Positions 5,416 to 9,687 of a stretch of DNA of 9,687 nt are shown here, piece by piece. The DNA is from Alphaproteobacteria bacterium (GTDB lineage: Bacteria; Pseudomonadota; Alphaproteobacteria; Rickettsiales; VGDC01), in the NCBI GenBank assembly GCA_016869895.1, contig VGDC01000045.1:1-9687 (forward strand), read 5' to 3'. The notes under the pieces are model-generated. The model did no database searches. It was given only the letters and a program-made list of their open reading frames with translations, and was not told the origin of the DNA. Positions within the stretch are counted from its first letter, which is position 1. Each line of letters starts with the position of its first letter. The translations under genes and the position numbers were made by a program.

Positions 5416-5901
5416 ATGTCCCATCCTGATTCCATAGACCCGCAGGAACACGCGCAAGGCACGCTGTTGAACGACACGGCTTCCGAGCCATCGTCTCGCC
5501 ACGACACCATGACGCGCATCTTGAAATCGCAGCTTATTGCGTCTGGCGTGCAAAAGGGCGGGAAAACGGCGTTCATCATTCCGGCGGATATGTTCGTTTC
5601 TGGTGAGGTGGATTGGAAGAAATCCACTCTGACCCATGCGGAAGCGGTGTTCATCGATGTGCGCCTCAGGCCAGAATCACCCCAGAAGGCGCCCAAAACA
5701 AAGGGCAAGCCGCTGTCGGAATATCCTGCGAGCGGGCAGTTGACCGAGAATGAGGCCGCGCTGGCTTTGGGCATTTCGCGCCGCGCCTTGCAAGCGTACC
5801 GCCTGAGGGGCGGTGGCCCGAAATTCCAGACCTTCGGCAAGGCGCATAAATACAAAGCGGGTGACCTGCGCGACTGGCAAGCCGCCAACCGCAAATCCTG
5901 A
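5416..5901 (+). CDS. Hypothetical protein with C-terminal excisionase/MerR-like helix-turn-helix
   Basis: This 161-residue protein of unknown role has two parts. Residues 1-100 match nothing I recognise; the first 32 are polar and likely disordered. Residues 108-158 look like a winged helix-turn-helix of the excisionase (HTH_17) type: LTENEAALALGISRRALQAY provides the helices, followed by GGGPKF, the aromatic wing (FGKAHKY) and the closing LRDWQAANR. Such domains bind DNA as phage or plasmid excisionases or as small regulators. It starts 46 bp after the duplicated tRNA-Lys end, which fits a remnant of an integrative element, but no integrase is visible. The start is uncertain. The only AGGAG (5389-5393) lies 22 nt before ATG 5416, and Met32 at 5509 is an alternative. 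Confidence 0.65.
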   Translation: MSHPDSIDPQEHAQGTLLNDTASEPSSRHDTMTRILKSQLIASGVQKGGKTAFIIPADMFVSGEVDWKKSTLTHAEAVFIDVRLRPESPQKAPKTKGKPLSEYPASGQLTENEAALALGISRRALQAYRLRGGGPKFQTFGKAHKYKAGDLRDWQAANRKS

Positions 5902-5968
5902 TAATTGTCATAATCCTGTCACTCAAAACGGGTATGCTGCTGCATCCAATCACACAGGAGCAGCACGC

Positions 5969-8180
<2,212 letters not shown>

Positions 8181-8206
<26 letters not shown>

Positions 8207-9593
8207 AGCGGCGTCCGAGAAGCTCAAGGATAACACCATCCGCGGCCAGATCATGGCATTGCTGGAGATGGGCGACAACGCGGGTCGTGGAGAATACGAC
8301 TTCGAGGAAGTGCGTCTCAGCGCGGATGGTGCCTTGGATTTCTTGGCCGAGCAACTCGCCAAACGTCCGCAGGCGCGTAAACTCAAGATGGATGATTGCG
8401 GGTTGCGCATCGGCAATACAGCCGACGTGCTGAAGGTGCTTGATGCTGCGCCGAATCTGGAGAAGTTCACCTTCCGTAAAACGATGCTCGATGGCGCATG
8501 GGCGGAGAAACTGCTCGACGGCATCAAAAGCCACCCCAGTTTGACAACTTTGGACATCAGTCAGAATCCCTTGGACGGCAGGGGCGGTGCAGCGCTGGCG
8601 GGTTTCATCGCATCCGCGCCGCGCATCCGCAGCATTCAGGCCGACGCCTGCCGTTTGGGCGACGAGGGGATAGAAGCCGTTTCCAAAGCCATCGGTTCTG
8701 CGGGTGATAAACTCCTGAAAGTGTCTTTCAACCATAACCATCTCGGCAAAAAGGGCATGCGCGCCTTCGCTCATGCCGTCACGCGGGATAATCGTTCGTT
8801 GATACAGGTCTCCTGCGACAATGGCGATGATGCCACGAACAAGCTTCTCGAAAACGCTTTCCTGCGCGCTCCCTCGCCGAACCTGCTGGGCATAGAGCCG
8901 CGCACGGAGGAGATCGTGCAAATCGTCCACAAGAATGACGCCGCCGTCAAACATGCGGTCATGGTGCTGCAGGGCGAAATCGGGCAGCAAGTGCCGCGCC
9001 GCCTGCAATTCATGGAAGACCGGAAATCCGCGATTTTTGAATCAGGATTGCTGCATATCGGCACCGTGCCGCCCGAACAGGTGAAGCAGGAGTATGAGGC
9101 GTTTCTCGAATCGCTCCCCAAAGTGCCGGAGAATGCGACCATCGATGCGCTCTTCACCCCCGATGCGCGCGGTTTCGCGCCGCTGGATAACCCCCGCGCG
9201 TGGAACGGGAAGGATGCGCTGGCGGTACTGTCCGACCTGCCGCTGACACCGGAGACCTTGCGCCAAAAGACGCCGAAAGGCACTAGCCTGCTTAATGCGC
9301 TGAGCCATGCCGTGGATGCCGATGTGTTGATTCCGCATCTGAATAGCCGTGGCATCAAACTCGGTGCGAAGGATCTGCGGGAAGGGGATTCCCCGCGCCC
9401 CAGCTGGTTGATGGAAACGCTGAGTGAGAAGGGCAGCACCTCTGCGCTTTTCGGGGCGGATAACCTCATGGGCAAATCCCGTCAGGAAGTGATGGGGATG
9501 TTCGCCCTCGTCCCCGAACGCCAGCGTGAAGACATCAGCATCCAGTCCGTCCTTTCTCGTCTTTCCCGTTCCGGCGGAACGCTGGGACGCTAA
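8181..9593 (+). CDS. Leucine-rich-repeat protein, ribonuclease-inhibitor type
   Basis: This 470-residue protein has no signal peptide or membrane segment. Residues about 41-210 form roughly six repeats of 28-29 residues of the ribonuclease-inhibitor kind (LxxLxLxxNxLxxxGxxxLAxxL). The clearest are LTTLDISQNPLDGRGGAALAG (121-141), IRSIQADACRLGDEGIEAVS (149-168) and LLKVSFNHNHLGKKGMRAF (178-196). The C-terminal half is mostly unrecognised; residues 362-395 (TPKGTSLLNAL, then a helical pair) faintly resemble an ankyrin repeat. LRR scaffolds bind proteins; here the partner is unknown. It overlaps the peptidase gene by 26 nt in another frame with only a weak ribosome-binding site, so it is likely translated by coupling. 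Its role could be adaptor, host- or prey-directed effector, or inhibitor; no secretion signal decides this. Confidence 0.8.
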
Positions 9594-9687
9594 TAACCGA
9601 AGTTCCTCCATTACTTCAGGTTGTGTATCGAAATCAATAATATTCAATATATTAACCCCTGTAACATAAAGTTCACATTTGAACCGT
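9594..9687. other. AT-rich intergenic end of window
   Basis: These 94 bases are markedly AT-richer than the coding DNA to the left, with runs such as AATAATATTCAATATATTAA. I see no convincing -35/-10 pair, terminator hairpin or gene start. It probably holds the promoter region of a gene beyond the window. Confidence 0.4.

Noticed and set aside
5905..5938. Promoter for the oligopeptidase from TTGTCA (5905-5910) and TATGCT (5933-5938)
   Set aside because: Each hexamer is reasonable alone, but the spacing is 22 nt, too long for a standard sigma70 promoter.
5813..5968. Upstream in-frame ATG for the prolyl oligopeptidase
   Set aside because: The stretch lies within the helix-turn-helix gene and encodes no family sequence. 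AGGAG precedes the ATG at 5969.

Overview
This window looks like chromosomal DNA of a GC-rich, Gram-negative bacterium, most likely an alphaproteobacterium. The reasons are the cyclophilin–queA–tgt gene order, the E. coli-like bacterioferritin and Bfd, the (A)AGGAG ribosome-binding sites and a tRNA-Lys with an encoded CCA. The class assignment is inferred from gene content and codon habits, not from a marker phylogeny. All recognised genes are on the + strand and packed tightly. No complete mobile element, CRISPR array or rRNA is visible.

Left part (1-2198), an iron block. A class I glutamine-amidotransferase-like hydrolase (PuuD/peptidase C26 family) is followed by a small membrane protein of the 'low affinity iron permease' family. 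Next come the [2Fe-2S] bacterioferritin-associated ferredoxin (bfd) and bacterioferritin (bfr). The bfd promoter carries two Fur-like boxes in inverted orientation, one inside the -35/-10 spacer and one just past the expected start. Another strong Fur-like core lies upstream of bfr. Bfr stores iron and Bfd helps release it, so the two genes form a functional pair under likely iron control.

Middle part (2208-5251), tRNA modification and a tRNA. A signal-peptide-bearing cyclophilin sits 9 nt after bfr. It is followed by queA and tgt, which overlap by 4 nt. Tgt inserts preQ1 into tRNA anticodons and QueA converts it to epoxyqueuosine. queA carries a 90-bp in-frame insertion made of three small hairpins and flanked by a 6-bp direct repeat. 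A tRNA-Lys(UUU) gene with its own promoter follows.

Right part (5252-9687), accessory region. The last 19 bases of the tRNA plus 5 bases beyond are repeated 113 bp downstream, and the 89 bp between the copies hold three more perfect hairpins. Next come an orphan protein with an excisionase/MerR-like helix-turn-helix, a cytoplasmic prolyl oligopeptidase (S9A) with an intact catalytic triad, and a leucine-rich-repeat protein of ribonuclease-inhibitor type that overlaps it by 26 nt. The window ends in 94 bp of AT-rich DNA with no gene.

The most notable signals are the two hairpin-rich mini-elements, one inside queA and one duplicating the tRNA-Lys 3' end. They may belong to one family of palindromic repeats able to insert into coding and tRNA genes. 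That link is a hypothesis from architecture, not a proven relationship.
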